From the NCBI RefSeq assembly GCF_018623035.1, contig NZ_CP076023.1, positions 682,001-746,000 on the forward strand: DNA of 64,000 nucleotides. Reading direction: 5' to 3'. The translations under genes were made by a program, and so were the position numbers. Below, piece after piece: positions 46,442-54,977 of the stretch. Position 1 is the stretch's first letter, and every line of letters starts with the position of its first letter. The stretch is from Cellulomonas dongxiuzhuiae (GTDB lineage Bacteria > Actinomycetota > Actinomycetes > Actinomycetales > Cellulomonadaceae). The notes under the pieces are model-generated. The model was not told the DNA's origin, did no database searches, and saw nothing but the letters and a program-made list of their open reading frames with translations.

Positions 46442-47873
46442 GGTCGCCCCTCACGGGGACGGCCGTCAGGGCCGAGAGGAACTGGTCCGACCACGCGGCC
46501 ACGTCGTGCGTCAGCACGCGGCGCCGCAGCCGCCGCATGCGCTTGCGCGCCTCCTTGGGGTCGAGGTGCGCGGCGTACGTGATCGCGTCCTTCATGCCGT
46601 CGATGTCGTGCGGGTTGACCAGCACCGACCCGACCAGCTCGTCGGCGGCGCCCGTGAACTCGCTGAGCACGAGGCAGCCGCGCTCGTCCGAGCGGGCGGC
46701 CACGTACTCCTTGGCGACGAGGTTCATGCCGTCGCGCAGCGCCGTGACGAGCATGACGTCGGCGGCCAGGTACAGCGCCGCCATCTCCTCCATGGGGAAC
46801 GACTGGTGCAGGTACTGCACGGGTGCGTGCCCGACCTGCCCGTGGTCCCCGTTGATGCGGCCGACGAGCAGCTCGACGTCGTCGCGCAGCTGCTGGTAGG
46901 CGCCGACGTTCTCGCGGCTCGGGCTGGCGACCTGCACGAGCGTGGTCTCGGTCGCCGAGAGCCGGCCGTCCTCCAGCAGCTCTCCGTACGCCTTGATGCG
47001 GTGCCGGATGCCCTTGGTGTAGTCGAGCCGGTCGACGCCCAGCAGCAGGTACTGCGGGTCGCCCAGCTCACGGCGGATCTCCCGCGCGCGCTCCTGGACG
47101 GCGTCGGTGCGGGCCAGGTGGTCGAACGCGTGCGAGTCGATCGAGATCGGGAACGCCTGCGCGCGCACGTGCCGCTGCGTCGGGGTGTCCTCGTCGACCG
47201 TGATCATCTGGCCGCGCGTCGTCAGGTCGGTCAGCCGCCGCACGATCCGCACGAAGTTCGCGGCGTCCCCGCCGCGCTGGAACCCGATGAGGTCCGCACC
47301 GAGCAGGCCCTCGACGACCTGCTTGCGCCACGGCAGCTGCGCGAAGATCTCCAGCGGCGGGAACGGGATGTGGTGGAAGTACCCGATGCGCAGGTCCGGC
47401 CGCAGCGCCCGCAGGAACGCCGGCACGAGCTGCAGCTGGTAGTCGTGGATCCAGACCGTCGCGCCGTGCGCCGCGTTGGCGGCGGCCGCCTGCGCGAACC
47501 GCTCGTTGACGCGGCGGTACGCGTCCCACCACTGCCGGTGGAACTGCGGGGGAGCGATGACGTCGTGGTAGAGCGGCCACAGGGTGTCGTTCGAGAAGCC
47601 CTCGTAGTACCGCTCGACGTCCGTCTCGGTGAGCATGACCGGCACGAGCTCGGTGCCGTCGACCTCGAACGGCTCGAGCTCGAGGCCCGGGGCACCGCCC
47701 CACCCGACCCAGGCGCCCTTGGTGTTGGACATGACCGGAGCCAGCGCTGTCACGAGGCCACCGGGCGACCGTGTCCAGGTCGGTTCGCCCTCCTCGTCCA
47801 GCGTGACGTCGACCGGGAGGCGGTTCGCGACGACGACCAGGTCCTGGCCGTCGCGCGGCGCGTCGATGGGCAC
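46434..47873 (-). CDS. otsA: Trehalose-6-phosphate synthase
   Basis: Makes trehalose 6-phosphate from UDP-glucose and glucose 6-phosphate. The 479-aa GT20 protein has VVVANRLPVDV at the N-terminus, VWIHDYQLQLVPAFLR, GYFHHIPFPP, GVDRLDYTKGI and TALRDGMNLVAKEYVAA, the substrate-binding segments of OtsA. GTG 47873 has AAGGAG eight bases upstream, and TAGGGT further up on the minus strand is a -10 candidate. It forms a two-gene operon with otsB. Confidence 0.96.
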   Translation of the reverse strand: MPIDAPRDGQDLVVVANRLPVDVTLDEEGEPTWTRSPGGLVTALAPVMSNTKGAWVGWGGAPGLELEPFEVDGTELVPVMLTETDVERYYEGFSNDTLWPLYHDVIAPPQFHRQWWDAYRRVNERFAQAAAANAAHGATVWIHDYQLQLVPAFLRALRPDLRIGYFHHIPFPPLEIFAQLPWRKQVVEGLLGADLIGFQRGGDAANFVRIVRRLTDLTTRGQMITVDEDTPTQRHVRAQAFPISIDSHAFDHLARTDAVQERAREIRRELGDPQYLLLGVDRLDYTKGIRHRIKAYGELLEDGRLSATETTLVQVASPSRENVGAYQQLRDDVELLVGRINGDHGQVGHAPVQYLHQSFPMEEMAALYLAADVMLVTALRDGMNLVAKEYVAARSDERGCLVLSEFTGAADELVGSVLVNPHDIDGMKDAITYAAHLDPKEARKRMRRLRRRVLTHDVAAWSDQFLSALTAVPVRGDRG

Positions 47874-47981
47874 CAGATCAGCTCCTTGCGGGTCTCGACC
47901 TCCGACCCTAGTCGTCCCAGGGGTGACACGCTCGGGCGCTGACGCCTCCCTGCCGCCCCGTGACCGGCTAGGTTTCCCGTC

Positions 47982-50111
47982 ATGGAGCGGAGCGGTCTGA
48001 CGCCGGGGTCCCAGATCGGGGGCTACACCATCGTGGCCCCGCTCGGCTCGGGCGGCATGGGGACGGTGTACCGCGCCGTGGACGGCGGCGGTGACGCGGT
48101 CGCGCTCAAGCTGCTGCACCCGCACGTCGCGTCGGACGCGGTCGTGCGGACGCGGCTCATGCGCGAGGTCGCCGCTCTGCAGCGCCTGCGTCACCGTGCG
48201 GTCGCGGCCGTCCTGGACGCCGAGGCCGACTCCACCGAGGCGTTCCTCGTCACCGAGCTCGTCGCGGGGGACACGCTCACCGAGCACGTGCGCGAGCACG
48301 GCCCGCTCGACGCCGACGAGCTCGTCTCGCTCGCCGAGGGCCTGCGCTCGGCGCTCGCCGCCGTGCACGCGGCGGGCGTGGTGCACCGCGACCTCAAGCC
48401 GTCCAACGTCCTGCTGACGGCCGACGGGCCCGTTCTCATCGACTTCGGCCTCGCGCAGGGCGTCGACGACGACGCCAACCTCACCACCGCGGGCTTCGTG
48501 CTCGGCACGCCGGGCTACCTCGCTCCCGAGCTGCTCGACGGCGGCGAGCCGGGCCGGGCGACCGACCTGTGGGGCTGGGCGGCGCTCCTGGCGTTCGCCG
48601 CGACGGGGCGCGACCCGTTCGGCACGCGTCCCGTCGAGGCCGTGCTGGCGCGGGCCCGCGCCGGTGAGGTGGACCTCGAGGGCGTCGGACCGCTCACGCG
48701 TGCCGCGATCGCGGGAGCACTGCGCCCGGAGCCCGCGGACCGCAGCGACCCCGAGGACGTCGTCGCGGCCCTGCGGACGGTGGCGGAGCAGGGCGAGCTG
48801 CCGCCGGGCGCCGTGCCGACGCTCGCCCTGGGGACGGGTGCCACGTCCGGCGCAGCCGTGGCCGCGGCGGGGGCGGCCGGAGCGGCGGGCGCCGCGGCGC
48901 TCGGAGCGGGTCTCACGGCGCCGGCGGGTGACGGGGACGACGGGGACGACGGGGACGACGGGGACCCGGACGACGACGAGGACGACGAGGCGGTGCCGGA
49001 CGCCGACGAGGACCTGCTCGACGAGGCCGAAGGCGAGGCGCTCGACGAGGACGAGGACCTGCTCGACGACGACGAGGACCTGCTCGACGACGACGAGGAC
49101 CTGCTCGACGACGACGAGGACCCGGTCGACGATGACGACCCGCTCGACGGCGACCACGGCGACGGTCCCGACGAGGACGACCTCGCGACCGAGCTGGTCG
49201 CCCAGCGCGAGCCGTCGCCGCAGGACGGGCTGCGGACCGTGGCCGTCGGGACGTCGGCAGGCGCCGCCGCCGCCGTCGTCGCGCCGCCCTCCCCTCCCGT
49301 GCGCGACGGCCTCACGGTCGCGGTCCCGGTCCGGGGTGCCGCCGCGCCGACCGTCGAACCCGCGTCGCACCAGTGGGCCGACGACACCCTTGACGACGGT
49401 GACGACACCCACGACCCCCGCCACGACGGCGGCGACTGGCTCGAGGAGGACCCCGAGCAGACGGAGGGTGACGAGGGCGAGGGACCCTGGTACGAGCGCC
49501 CGCCGGCGCGCCGGCGCTGGGGCTCGCTGCTCGCCCTCGGGCTGGTCGTCGTGCTCGCCGGGATGCTCTACCCGGTCCTGACCCTGGCGACCGTCCTCGT
49601 GCTCGTCGTGGTGGTGCGGACCGTCGGTGGCACCGTCGAGGCGATGCACGGGCGGCGCGAGCGTCGGGGGGTACGCCGCGGGGACGGGCTCGTCGCGGTC
49701 CTCTCGACACCCTGGTACCTGCTGCGCGCCGTCCTCGGCGTGCTGCCGTCGCTGCTCGTCGGCGGGGCGGTCGTGCTCATCGTCGGCGGGCTGGGCTGGT
49801 GGTTGCTGGGCTCGGGACGCTGGGAGATCGGCGGGTCGCCGCCGGGGCAGGAGCCCCAGGGGCAGACGGCGATGCTCGTCGTGGCCGTGCTCGTGGCGAT
49901 CGCCGTCGCGTTCCTGTGGTGGGGGCCGCTGTCGCGCATGACGCGCACGGGCGCACGCCGCACGCTCGCGGGCGTCGCACCGGGCCCGGTGGGGGCGCTG
50001 GTCGTGGTCGTCGTCGCGCTCGTCCTCGGGGTGGTGCTCGCCAACCAGGTGCTCGACGTGCAGCCGATCAGCTGGTCGCCGCTGCCGACGCCGACCCTGC
50101 CGCGTCCCTGA
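47982..50111 (+). CDS. Membrane Ser/Thr protein kinase with acidic repeat linker
   Basis: The 709-aa Hanks-type kinase has a catalytic domain (~13-270): glycine loop LGSGGMGTVY, Lys43 in ALKLL, HRDLKPSN with Asp137, and DFG at 154-156, then APE-type LAPELL. A very acidic linker follows (~315-420) with tandem DDEDLLD repeats encoded by 21-bp units. The last third has four or more membrane helices (~510-700; for example LLALGLVVVLAGMLYPVLTL and GALVVVVVALVLGVVLANQV) with no PASTA or sensor domain outside. ATG 47982 lies seven bases after TAGGTT, so it is leaderless. Substrates unknown. Confidence 0.92.
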   Translation: MERSGLTPGSQIGGYTIVAPLGSGGMGTVYRAVDGGGDAVALKLLHPHVASDAVVRTRLMREVAALQRLRHRAVAAVLDAEADSTEAFLVTELVAGDTLTEHVREHGPLDADELVSLAEGLRSALAAVHAAGVVHRDLKPSNVLLTADGPVLIDFGLAQGVDDDANLTTAGFVLGTPGYLAPELLDGGEPGRATDLWGWAALLAFAATGRDPFGTRPVEAVLARARAGEVDLEGVGPLTRAAIAGALRPEPADRSDPEDVVAALRTVAEQGELPPGAVPTLALGTGATSGAAVAAAGAAGAAGAAALGAGLTAPAGDGDDGDDGDDGDPDDDEDDEAVPDADEDLLDEAEGEALDEDEDLLDDDEDLLDDDEDLLDDDEDPVDDDDPLDGDHGDGPDEDDLATELVAQREPSPQDGLRTVAVGTSAGAAAAVVAPPSPPVRDGLTVAVPVRGAAAPTVEPASHQWADDTLDDGDDTHDPRHDGGDWLEEDPEQTEGDEGEGPWYERPPARRRWGSLLALGLVVVLAGMLYPVLTLATVLVLVVVVRTVGGTVEAMHGRRERRGVRRGDGLVAVLSTPWYLLRAVLGVLPSLLVGGAVVLIVGGLGWWLLGSGRWEIGGSPPGQEPQGQTAMLVVAVLVAIAVAFLWWGPLSRMTRTGARRTLAGVAPGPVGALVVVVVALVLGVVLANQVLDVQPISWSPLPTPTLPRP
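48933..49133 (+). repeat. In-frame tandem repeats in kinase linker
   Basis: Four copies of a 9-bp unit (GGGGACGAC, the last one altered, from 48933) are followed by 21-bp units GACGAGGACCTGCTCGACGAC at 49050-49070, 49071-49091 and 49092-49112, with a diverged copy at 49113-49133. All units are multiples of three bases and keep the frame. Copy number may vary between strains. Confidence 0.85.
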
Positions 50112-50137
50112 CCCCACCCCGGGCGCCCGGCGTGGGG
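50112..50137 (+). terminator. Weak hairpin after the kinase gene
   Basis: CCCCAC plus CCGGG pairs with CCCGG plus GTGGGG, with bulges, directly after the kinase stop. A modest call. Confidence 0.35.
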
Positions 50138-50176
50138 GCGGGTGACCCCGCGGTCGTCGGGCCCTACCCTGGTGCC

Positions 50177-50722
50177 GTGCGTGCGACCTGGACGACGTGG
50201 GCGGTGGCCCCGGTGGCTCGGCGCGCCCGCTCGCGGTCCGGGCCCCACCTGGTGCGCACCCACCTGCTCGGTGCCCTCGGCACGGCGCTCGCCGTCCTGT
50301 CCGTCGTCCTGGGGGTGCAGGGGCGCGTGCTGCTGCACCAGTGCGTCGTGGCCGACGGCCCGCTGGCGGGCCTCGGCGTGCGGATGGCGCTGCTGCGCTC
50401 GGCGTCCGAGTGCCCCGACGGGGCCCTCGGGCTCGGCGCGGCGTCCACCGGCGCCGTCCTGCTGCTGAGCGTCGCGCTGCCCGTCGTCGCGACCCACGTG
50501 CTGCTGACGGCGTGCGGCCTGGGCCTCGGGGTCGTGACACGGCGAGGCGTGGTGGCCGTCGCCGCGCTCCTCGCGTCCCACCTGGTCCCGCCCCTCGTCG
50601 TGGCGGGCACCCCGGTGCCCACCGCCCGCCCGCTGCTGCTCGCGGGTGGTCCCGTCGTGCGTGTGCGGCGCGACCGCGGGCACGACCCCGCGCGGCCGCG
50701 CCGCGGACCCCCGGCGCGCTGA
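50177..50722 (+). CDS. Hypothetical membrane protein, 181 aa
   Basis: Not recognised. Hydrophobic helices at ~30-50 (LLGALGTALAVLSVVLGVQG), ~85-110 (GAVLLLSVALPVVATHVLLT) and ~115-140 suggest three or four membrane passes with a cysteine in each of two loops (HQCVV, SECPD). The C-terminus is Arg/Pro-rich and basic. GTG 50177 follows TACCCT (50165-50170) by six bases, a leaderless start that supports the reading frame. Located between a membrane kinase and an exported thioredoxin-like protein; no role assigned. Confidence 0.65.
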   Translation: MRATWTTWAVAPVARRARSRSGPHLVRTHLLGALGTALAVLSVVLGVQGRVLLHQCVVADGPLAGLGVRMALLRSASECPDGALGLGAASTGAVLLLSVALPVVATHVLLTACGLGLGVVTRRGVVAVAALLASHLVPPLVVAGTPVPTARPLLLAGGPVVRVRRDRGHDPARPRRGPPAR

Positions 50723-50809
50723 CGCGCACCCCGACGCCCAGCACGTCGCCCCCGCACGTCCCCAGCACGCCACCGCCGGTCGGACCGGCACCCGAGACCA
50801 GGAGCACCC

Positions 50810-51733
50810 ATGCCCACCAACGACCCCCGACCCACCAAGACGCAGCGGCGCGACGACGCGCGCGCGAAGGCGCTCCAGATGCGCCAGGAGCAGGAGCGCA
50901 AGGCGAAGCGCACCCGGCTGATCGCGATCGGCGGCCTCCTCGCGGCGGTCCTCGTCCTGGGCGCCGTCGTCTTCGCGATCGTCCGCCAGGGACAGGCCAA
51001 CGCGGAGGCCTACGGCGACGTGGTCTTCGCCGGCGGCACCGAGAACACGCTCGTCCCGGCGTTCGACGACATCGACACCCCGGACGCCGCTGACGAGACC
51101 GGCGGCATCCCGATCAGCGCCGCGGGCGTCGGCGAGGCCGGTGGCGACGACGACGTCGTCGTCGAGGTCTACTTCGACTTCATGTGCCCGTGGTGCGGGA
51201 AGTTCGACGCCGCGAACTCGGGCGAGCTCGACGCGCTGGGCGAGCAGGAGGGCGTGACGGTCGTCTACAAGAACATCGCGTTCCTCGACGGCAACTCCCA
51301 GGGCACGTTCTACTCGACGCGCGCCGCGAACGCGGCGGCCGCCGTCGCGGCACAGGACCCGGAGCACTACACGGCGTTCGTCACCGCGCTGTACGCCAAC
51401 CAGCCGGAGGAGGGCACCTCGGGCCTCAAGGACGCGCGGATCGCCGAGATCGCGACCGAGGTCGGCGTCCCGCAGACGGTCGTCGACACCTTCACCGAGA
51501 CGGTCGACGGCACGTACGAGGTCGCGACGTCCGAGGACGAGAAGGAGTCCCGCGACGGCACGTGGCGCCGCTACGCGCCGTTCGTCGCCGCGACGACCCA
51601 GCAGGCCGCGGCCGACCTGGGCGGGCTGAGCACGCCGACCGTCCTCATCGACGGCGAGAAGTGGGAGGGCGACCTCTACACCACCGGCCCCCTCACGCAG
51701 GCGGTCCTCGACGCGGTCGCCGCCAAGGGCTGA
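50810..51733 (+). CDS. Membrane-anchored DsbA-like thiol oxidoreductase
   Basis: The 307-aa protein has a highly basic N-terminal segment, a single membrane helix (~42-62; LIAIGGLLAAVLVLGAVVFAI) and an extracytoplasmic thioredoxin-fold domain of the DsbA family. The active site CPWC is Cys126 and Cys129 in YFDFMCPWCGKF; the cis-Pro region is GGLSTPTVLI. It probably makes or shuffles disulfides in exported proteins. The ATG at 50810 follows GGAGC. A hairpin lies downstream. Confidence 0.92.
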   Translation: MPTNDPRPTKTQRRDDARAKALQMRQEQERKAKRTRLIAIGGLLAAVLVLGAVVFAIVRQGQANAEAYGDVVFAGGTENTLVPAFDDIDTPDAADETGGIPISAAGVGEAGGDDDVVVEVYFDFMCPWCGKFDAANSGELDALGEQEGVTVVYKNIAFLDGNSQGTFYSTRAANAAAAVAAQDPEHYTAFVTALYANQPEEGTSGLKDARIAEIATEVGVPQTVVDTFTETVDGTYEVATSEDEKESRDGTWRRYAPFVAATTQQAAADLGGLSTPTVLIDGEKWEGDLYTTGPLTQAVLDAVAAKG

Positions 51734-51740
51734 GCCGCAC

Positions 51741-51786
51741 GCGCCACGGGCGTCCGTCCCCCACGAGGGGCGGGCGCCCGTGGCGC
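51741..51786 (+). terminator. Hairpin after DsbA-like gene
   Basis: A 12-bp perfect outer stem (GCGCCACGGGCG with CGCCCGTGGCGC) and partial inner pairing, just before the tRNA gene. Confidence 0.75.
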
Positions 51787-51810
51787 CCCGGCCGGTACCC
51801 TGGCCGCCTC

Positions 51811-51887
51811 GCCTCCTTAGCTCAGCTGGCCAGAGCAGCTGTCTTGTAAACAGCAGGTCGTCGGTTCGAATCCGACAGGGGGCTCCA
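51811..51887 (+). tRNA. tRNA-Thr (anticodon TGT), CCA encoded
   Basis: A complete cloverleaf: acceptor GCCTCCT pairs with AGGGGGC (one T-G pair), D arm TAGCTCAGCTGG, anticodon stem GCTGT/ACAGC with loop CTTGTAA (anticodon TGT, 51845-51847), and T arm with GGTTCGAATCC. The CCA end is encoded (51885-51887). It reads ACA threonine codons. A TACCCT -10-like box lies at about 51796-51801. Confidence 0.97.
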
Positions 51888-51888
51888 C

Positions 51889-52650
51889 CTAGAGGCCGAG
51901 CGCCTCGCGCAGGTAGGCGATGTCGTCGGCCTGCGTCTCGGCTGGCGTCTCGACGACGACGTCGCAGCCGGCCTCGCGCACGACGTGGGCGATGAGCTCG
52001 CGCGGGATCGTGCCGTCGGCGAAGCCGGCGTGCCGGTCGCGGCTGGACCCGTGCGGGTCGCGCGACGAGTTGGCGTGCACCAGGTCGACGCGTCCGGTGA
52101 TGGCGGTCAGACGTTTCACGATCGTCTCGAGGTCCTCGCCCGCGGCCCACGCGTGGCACGTGTCGAGGCAGACGCCCACGTCGTACCCGCCGATCGCGTC
52201 CCACAGCTGCGCCCAGCGGTCGAGCGTGCGGGCGCACGCGTTCTCGCCGCCCGCGGTGTTCTCGACGAGCACGCGGACGGGGAACGTCGCGCGCTCGAAC
52301 GTCTTGCGCCAGTTCTCGATGCCGACCGCGACGTCGTCGCCGTCGCCGACGTGGCCGCCGTGCACGACCAGCCCGCGCGCGCCCAGGTCGGCTGCGGCGG
52401 CGGCGTGCTGGGCGATCATGTTGCGGCTCGGGATGCGGATGCGGTTGTTGGTCGACGCCACGTTCACCAGGTACGGCGCGTGCGCGTAGATCCCCAGCTC
52501 CGCGGCGATCAGGTCGTCGGCGTCCGGGCGGCGCACGGGCTTCTTCCAGCCCTGCGGGTCGGCCAGGAACACCTGCACGGCCTGCGCCCCCACCCGCTGC
52601 GCCTCGACCAGGGGCTCGGCACCGCGCACGTGCGCACCGATCAGCACCAC
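51889..52650 (-). CDS. nfo: Endonuclease IV (AP endonuclease)
   Basis: Cuts DNA at abasic sites in base excision repair. The 253-aa TIM-barrel AP endonuclease 2 family protein has zinc-binding segments GIYAHAPYLVN, LVVHGGHVG, VLVENTAGG, GVCLDTCHAWAAGEDL, VHANSSRDPHGSSRDRHAGFADG and VVVETPAE. GTG 52650 gives MVLIGAHVR, the normal N-terminus. Its stop lies one base past the CCA end of the convergent tRNA-Thr. Confidence 0.94.
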   Translation of the reverse strand: MVLIGAHVRGAEPLVEAQRVGAQAVQVFLADPQGWKKPVRRPDADDLIAAELGIYAHAPYLVNVASTNNRIRIPSRNMIAQHAAAAADLGARGLVVHGGHVGDGDDVAVGIENWRKTFERATFPVRVLVENTAGGENACARTLDRWAQLWDAIGGYDVGVCLDTCHAWAAGEDLETIVKRLTAITGRVDLVHANSSRDPHGSSRDRHAGFADGTIPRELIAHVVREAGCDVVVETPAETQADDIAYLREALGL

Positions 52651-52699
52651 GACGTCCTCCTCGTCCTCCCTGTGCGTGCGCGCGGGCCGCGCGCGGCGT

Positions 52700-53371
52700 T
52701 CACAGGGACGGCCCAGTCTCCTCCAGCAGTCGCAGCGCGGCGCTCACGCGGGGGTTGCGCGCCGGCTCGGCGTCGATGCCGAGCGTCGCGTAGACCGCGT
52801 ACACGTGGTTCTGGACGGACTTCTCGGTGATCTCCAGCCGGTCGGCGATGCCGGAGTTGGACAACCCCTGCGCGAGCAGCTGCAGCACCTCGTACTGCCG
52901 GTGGGTGAGGCGGGACACAGCCGATCCGGCGCGCGGCGAGACCCGCTGGAGCAGCGCCGGGTCCAGCACGGTCTCACCGGCGGCGGCGGCGCGGACCGCG
53001 TGCACCAGGGCCTTCTCGCTCGTCCCGCTGTTCTTCGACAGGTAGCACCAGCCGTGCGCGACGTCGCGGGGCAGGTCGAGCAGCAGGTTCATCGCGTCGT
53101 GCGCCGACAGGAGCAGGACGCCCAGGTCCGGCTGCGCGCGCCGCAGCGTCACGCCCAGCGCGATGCCGTTGCCGTCGGGCAGGTCGATGTCGAGGACGAC
53201 GACGTCGGCGACCCCCGGCGTGAGGACGGCGCGAGCCTCGGCGACGGTGCCGAGGGCGGCCACGAGCTCGAGGTCCGGCAGCTCGGCGAGGGTCCGTTCG
53301 AGCATGGAGCGGAACAGCGGCTGGTCCTCGACGAGGGCGACGCGCAGGCGGCGGGACGTGGTGGGAGTCAT
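52700..53371 (-). CDS. NarL/LuxR-type response regulator
   Basis: The 223-aa regulator has a receiver domain (~10-130) with phospho-acceptor Asp61 in VVVLDIDLPDGNG and Lys in YLSKNSG, and a C-terminal LuxR-type HTH (~150-215; LTHRQYEVLQLLAQGLSNSG, ADRLEITEKSVQNHVYAVYA). ATG 53371 is seven bases after CATACT on its strand, so it is leaderless. It is divergent from the histidine kinase at 53480 and is its probable partner. Confidence 0.92.
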   Translation of the reverse strand: MTPTTSRRLRVALVEDQPLFRSMLERTLAELPDLELVAALGTVAEARAVLTPGVADVVVLDIDLPDGNGIALGVTLRRAQPDLGVLLLSAHDAMNLLLDLPRDVAHGWCYLSKNSGTSEKALVHAVRAAAAGETVLDPALLQRVSPRAGSAVSRLTHRQYEVLQLLAQGLSNSGIADRLEITEKSVQNHVYAVYATLGIDAEPARNPRVSAALRLLEETGPSL

Positions 53372-53479
53372 CACGGCCAGTATGGTCACGCCGAGGGCGC
53401 TCCACCCGGGACCTGTACCGGGACCTGCACCGGCGTTGCCCGGCGGGACGCGCGGGACAGGGACGGGGACGGGGACACA

Positions 53480-54652
53480 GTGGTCGACCGTGACGTGACG
53501 TCTGCGGCCGTGCGCCGCCACGACCTCGTGGCGGACCGGCTCATCCTGCTGCGCGGCACGGGGCTCGTCGCCGTCGGGTACGCGGTCGGTGCGTCCGTGC
53601 AGAGCGCGTGGATCTACTCGACGCTCGTGCCGGAGTGGGCGCAGGTCGACCTCTGGCGGCGTCTGACGGCGAACGGGGTGGGCGTGCTCGCCCTCGTCGT
53701 GGGGCTGGGGGTGCTGGGTGCCCACCGCGCGCAGGGTGCCCTCGCGCTCACGACCCGGATGCTGGCAGCTGCGCTGCTCATGGGCGTGCTGCGCGTCGCG
53801 GTGCAGGTGGCCCTGGGCGTGCACCCGCCGGACGACACCCAGTCCCTGCTGGCCGAGGCCGTGGTCGGAGCCTTCATCGCGTTCGTGTCGGCCGGCATCG
53901 GGGTCTGGGCCCTGTTCTCCCGTCGACGCATGCGGGTCGCCACCCGGGCGGCCGAGCGGCAGGCCGTCAGCGTCGAGCTGGCGCTGCGGGAGCTCGAGAT
54001 GGAGGAGGTCCGCGTGCGACGGCAGGTCGCCGAAGGGCTGCACGGGACGGTCCAGCAGCGGCTGCTGCTCGTCGACGCACGCCTGGCGAAGGTCCAGGAG
54101 CGGGTCGCCGACGCGGCCCCGGACGTCGCCCAGGACATCGTCTGGGCGCGCGCCGAGCTCGCGGAGTCCCGTGAGCGGGACGTGCGCCAGATGAGCCGGC
54201 TGCTCTACCCGGAACGGCTGGAGATGGGCCTCGTGCCCGCCGTCCGGGCGCTGCTGGGGCGGCTGCCGACGTCGATCGCGACCCGTCTGCAGGTGGGCGA
54301 CGAGCTGCGGAGTCTGGACGACCCGTCGCAGGTGGGTCTGACGGTCGCCGAGCGGCTCCTGGCGGTGCGCGTGGTCGAGGAGGCGGTCTCCAACGCGCTG
54401 AAGAACGGCCCGCCGGCGCTCGTGGAGGTCCGGCTCGACCTCGTGGGCGACGAGCTGCAGATCGTGGTCTCGAACGACGGGAACCCGTACGTGCCGCCGG
54501 CTGCGCCGGACCCCGAGTCCGGGACGGCGCGCCTCGACCGGCGGCTGCGGCTCGTGGGAGGTGGGCTGCGGGTCGTGGGCCGCCTCCCGACGGGCGCTCG
54601 GCTCGTGGCGACCATGCGGCTGGGGGTCGCGCCCGACGAGCCGACGCGCTGA
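53480..54652 (+). CDS. Membrane histidine kinase, HisKA_3/DesK-type with altered H box
   Basis: The 390-aa protein has four probable membrane helices in the first ~150 residues, a coiled dimer helix (~155-185), an H-box EGLHGTVQQRLLLV with His188, and an HATPase-like domain with VVEEAVSNALKNG (N box) and VSNDGNPY. The residue after His188 is Gly where most HisKA_3 kinases have Asp/Glu, and the second glycine box is eroded. This may mean weak kinase activity or a phosphatase-biased sensor. GTG 53480 is the best in-frame start. It is paired with the divergent regulator and lies upstream of the SipW cluster. Confidence 0.8.
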   Translation: MVDRDVTSAAVRRHDLVADRLILLRGTGLVAVGYAVGASVQSAWIYSTLVPEWAQVDLWRRLTANGVGVLALVVGLGVLGAHRAQGALALTTRMLAAALLMGVLRVAVQVALGVHPPDDTQSLLAEAVVGAFIAFVSAGIGVWALFSRRRMRVATRAAERQAVSVELALRELEMEEVRVRRQVAEGLHGTVQQRLLLVDARLAKVQERVADAAPDVAQDIVWARAELAESRERDVRQMSRLLYPERLEMGLVPAVRALLGRLPTSIATRLQVGDELRSLDDPSQVGLTVAERLLAVRVVEEAVSNALKNGPPALVEVRLDLVGDELQIVVSNDGNPYVPPAAPDPESGTARLDRRLRLVGGGLRVVGRLPTGARLVATMRLGVAPDEPTR

Positions 54653-54977
54653 CACCTCGTCCGTGCCGGGGCGTGCTGTGCGCAACTGGGCCGGGTGAAG
54701 GACTCGGGCATTCACCCCAACCGCGCGGGAAGCGCGGGCGCTCGCCGGGCGGGGCCGGAGCGGACGTGTGCATCCTCCGAGGAGCGTCCTGGACGAGTGT
54801 TCAGACGGTCGTCCGACTCTCGCGGTCCCACGTCGGGCGACTCCGCTGCGCCACAGAGGGCAGCTGCAGGGACCGCAGCAGGCCGACGCCGTGACGGCGT
54901 CGGCGAGGGCTGATCCGGCCCGCCCCGTACCCACCAGCACCGGTCCACCACCGTGCCGCTGCCCGCAAGGAGCCACC
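54653..54977 (+). other. Intergenic region upstream of the SipW cluster
   Basis: This 325-base stretch has no convincing gene. It contains a perfect hairpin (GCCGACGCCG-tga-CGGCGTCGGC, 54882-54904), 73 bases before the first cluster gene, probably in its 5' leader. I could not identify a clear -35/-10 pair. The length and hairpin suggest regulated expression of the cluster. Confidence 0.5.

Noticed and set aside
48933..49133. CRISPR-like array
   Set aside because: Repeats are direct, lack spacers, and are in frame within a kinase gene.
54882..54904. Riboswitch in the leader of the SipW cluster
   Set aside because: Only one simple hairpin is visible; I see no match to known c-di-GMP or c-di-AMP aptamer motifs.
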